DNA of 6,524 bases from Verrucomicrobia subdivision 6 bacterium BACL9 MAG-120507-bin52. Lineage in GTDB: Bacteria > Verrucomicrobiota > Verrucomicrobiia > Methylacidiphilales > Verrucolacustridaceae. Shown here one piece after another: positions 6,067-6,524 of the stretch. Position numbers and translations under genes: made by a program. The stretch lies in NCBI GenBank assembly GCA_001438005.1, contig LIBO01000058.1, positions 1 through 6,524 on the forward strand, written 5' to 3'. Below the pieces are notes generated by a model. That model searched no databases and was not told where the DNA came from. It was given only the letters and a program-made list of their open reading frames with translations. Each line of letters starts with the position of its first letter. The stretch's first letter is position 1.

Positions 6067-6524
6067 ATAGGATCAAATTCAACCTCAGAAAATCCTGCGC
6101 TCAGGATGGCTGGGGTGAGAGCGGATTGAACCAGGGGACTTTGAAGACGCTGGGTCTCTTCGGGAGAGACCTGAACAAGGGCCTTGATGCCAAGGTGACG
6201 GACGCGAATGATGCGGAAACCGTGACTCCGGACAGCGCCTTCGGCTTGCTCAATCGCGGCTAACCGCTCGGGGGTGACCGCTAGACCCGGGGCGAGTCGG
6301 GAGGAGAGGCAAGGGGCGGCAGGCTTTTCAGCGACATCTAGTCTCGCCGCATGAGCGAGGGCACGAACATCTGCTTTGGTTAGTCCTGCGTCTCGGAGTG
6401 GGGCGGCGACGGAGAATTCCCCGGCAGCGGCTCGGCCAGGGCGGATTTCCCGTGAATCGTCAAAGTTTTCCCCATACGCCAGGATCGCCACGCCGCGAAG
6501 TTTCGCTACCTCTTCCATCCGTTG
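6039..6524 (-). CDS. larE: LarE-type ATP-dependent sacrificial sulfur transferase, C-terminal part, cut by window edge
   Basis: LarE adds sulfur to the pyridinium dicarboxylate precursor of the nickel-pincer (NPN) cofactor used by lactate racemase and related enzymes, in the cytoplasm, after activating the substrate with ATP. About 161 residues are visible, against about 270 for the family, so the N-terminal PP-loop (SGGVDS) lies off the right edge. Counting from a methionine at 6518: ILAYGENFDDSREIRPGR (12-29), APLRDAGLTKADVRALA (39-55), EKPAAPCLSSRLAPG (64-78), ERLAAIEQAEG (84-94) and RVRHLG (105-110), ending DPIGYQGAGLR. Cys70 in PCLSSR matches the position of the sacrificial cysteine; it is the only cysteine visible, so nothing here suggests the cluster-binding three-cysteine type. 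The frame stays open to the edge, so Met 6518 is internal. It converges with glf, 9 bases apart. No larB, larC or larA is seen, so the client could be another pincer enzyme. Confidence 0.9.
   Translation of the reverse strand, partial: QRMEEVAKLRGVAILAYGENFDDSREIRPGRAAAGEFSVAAPLRDAGLTKADVRALAHAARLDVAEKPAAPCLSSRLAPGLAVTPERLAAIEQAEGAVRSHGFRIIRVRHLGIKALVQVSPEETQRLQSPLVQSALTPAILSAGFSEVEFDPIGYQGAGLR

Overview
The window is a compact stretch of bacterial chromosome with mostly housekeeping and cell-envelope genes. I saw no CRISPR array, rRNA or tRNA gene, insertion sequence, phage gene or defence module. Genes cover almost the whole window. Neighbours overlap by 4 bases or sit 2 to 90 bases apart, and there is no gene-free stretch above 300 bases. 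Composition looks moderately GC-rich, and recognisable Shine-Dalgarno sites are scarce. The organism is a Gram-negative-type bacterium: it has a class 2 quinone-linked dihydroorotate dehydrogenase, nucleotide-sugar enzymes and a LapA-like membrane protein. The general flavour (small intergenic gaps, M24 peptidase style, UDP-galactopyranose mutase) would fit Verrucomicrobiota or a related group, but that is a weak inference and no marker gene here settles it.

Layout from left to right. (1) On the minus strand, a small two-helix membrane protein (602-805) is followed 2 bases later by a GTG-started M24 (Xaa-Pro-type) peptidase that runs off the left edge (1-599). (2) On the plus strand, starting 21 bases from that pair and divergent to it, is a PduO-type cob(I)alamin adenosyltransferase (827-1372). 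(3) On the minus strand, an operon of mnmE (tRNA U34 modification GTPase) and pyrD is joined by an ATGA stop/start overlap (2370-3695 or 3740, then 1369-2373). It converges with the adenosyltransferase gene, whose stop codon overlaps that of pyrD in the tetranucleotide TTAA. A hairpin with a T-rich tail lies exactly there and is a likely terminator for the mnmE-pyrD operon. (4) On the plus strand, divergent from mnmE, a nucleotide-sugar pair encodes dTDP-glucose 4,6-dehydratase (3831-4916) and, 5 bases later, UDP-galactopyranose mutase (4922 onward). (5) On the minus strand, convergent with the sugar pair, is the C-terminal part of a LarE-type sulfur transferase (6039 to the right edge).

The most notable observation is that the UDP-galactopyranose mutase gene is frameshifted near its 3' end, at about 5941/5942. 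The conserved C-terminal motif beginning GRLATYRYYNMDQ continues in another plus frame to a stop at 6029. Adding two bases would restore a normal 369-residue protein. It is either a sequencing or assembly error, a recent inactivating deletion, or, less likely, a +1 frameshift at a slippery TTT-C site. I found no convincing undescribed system in this window.
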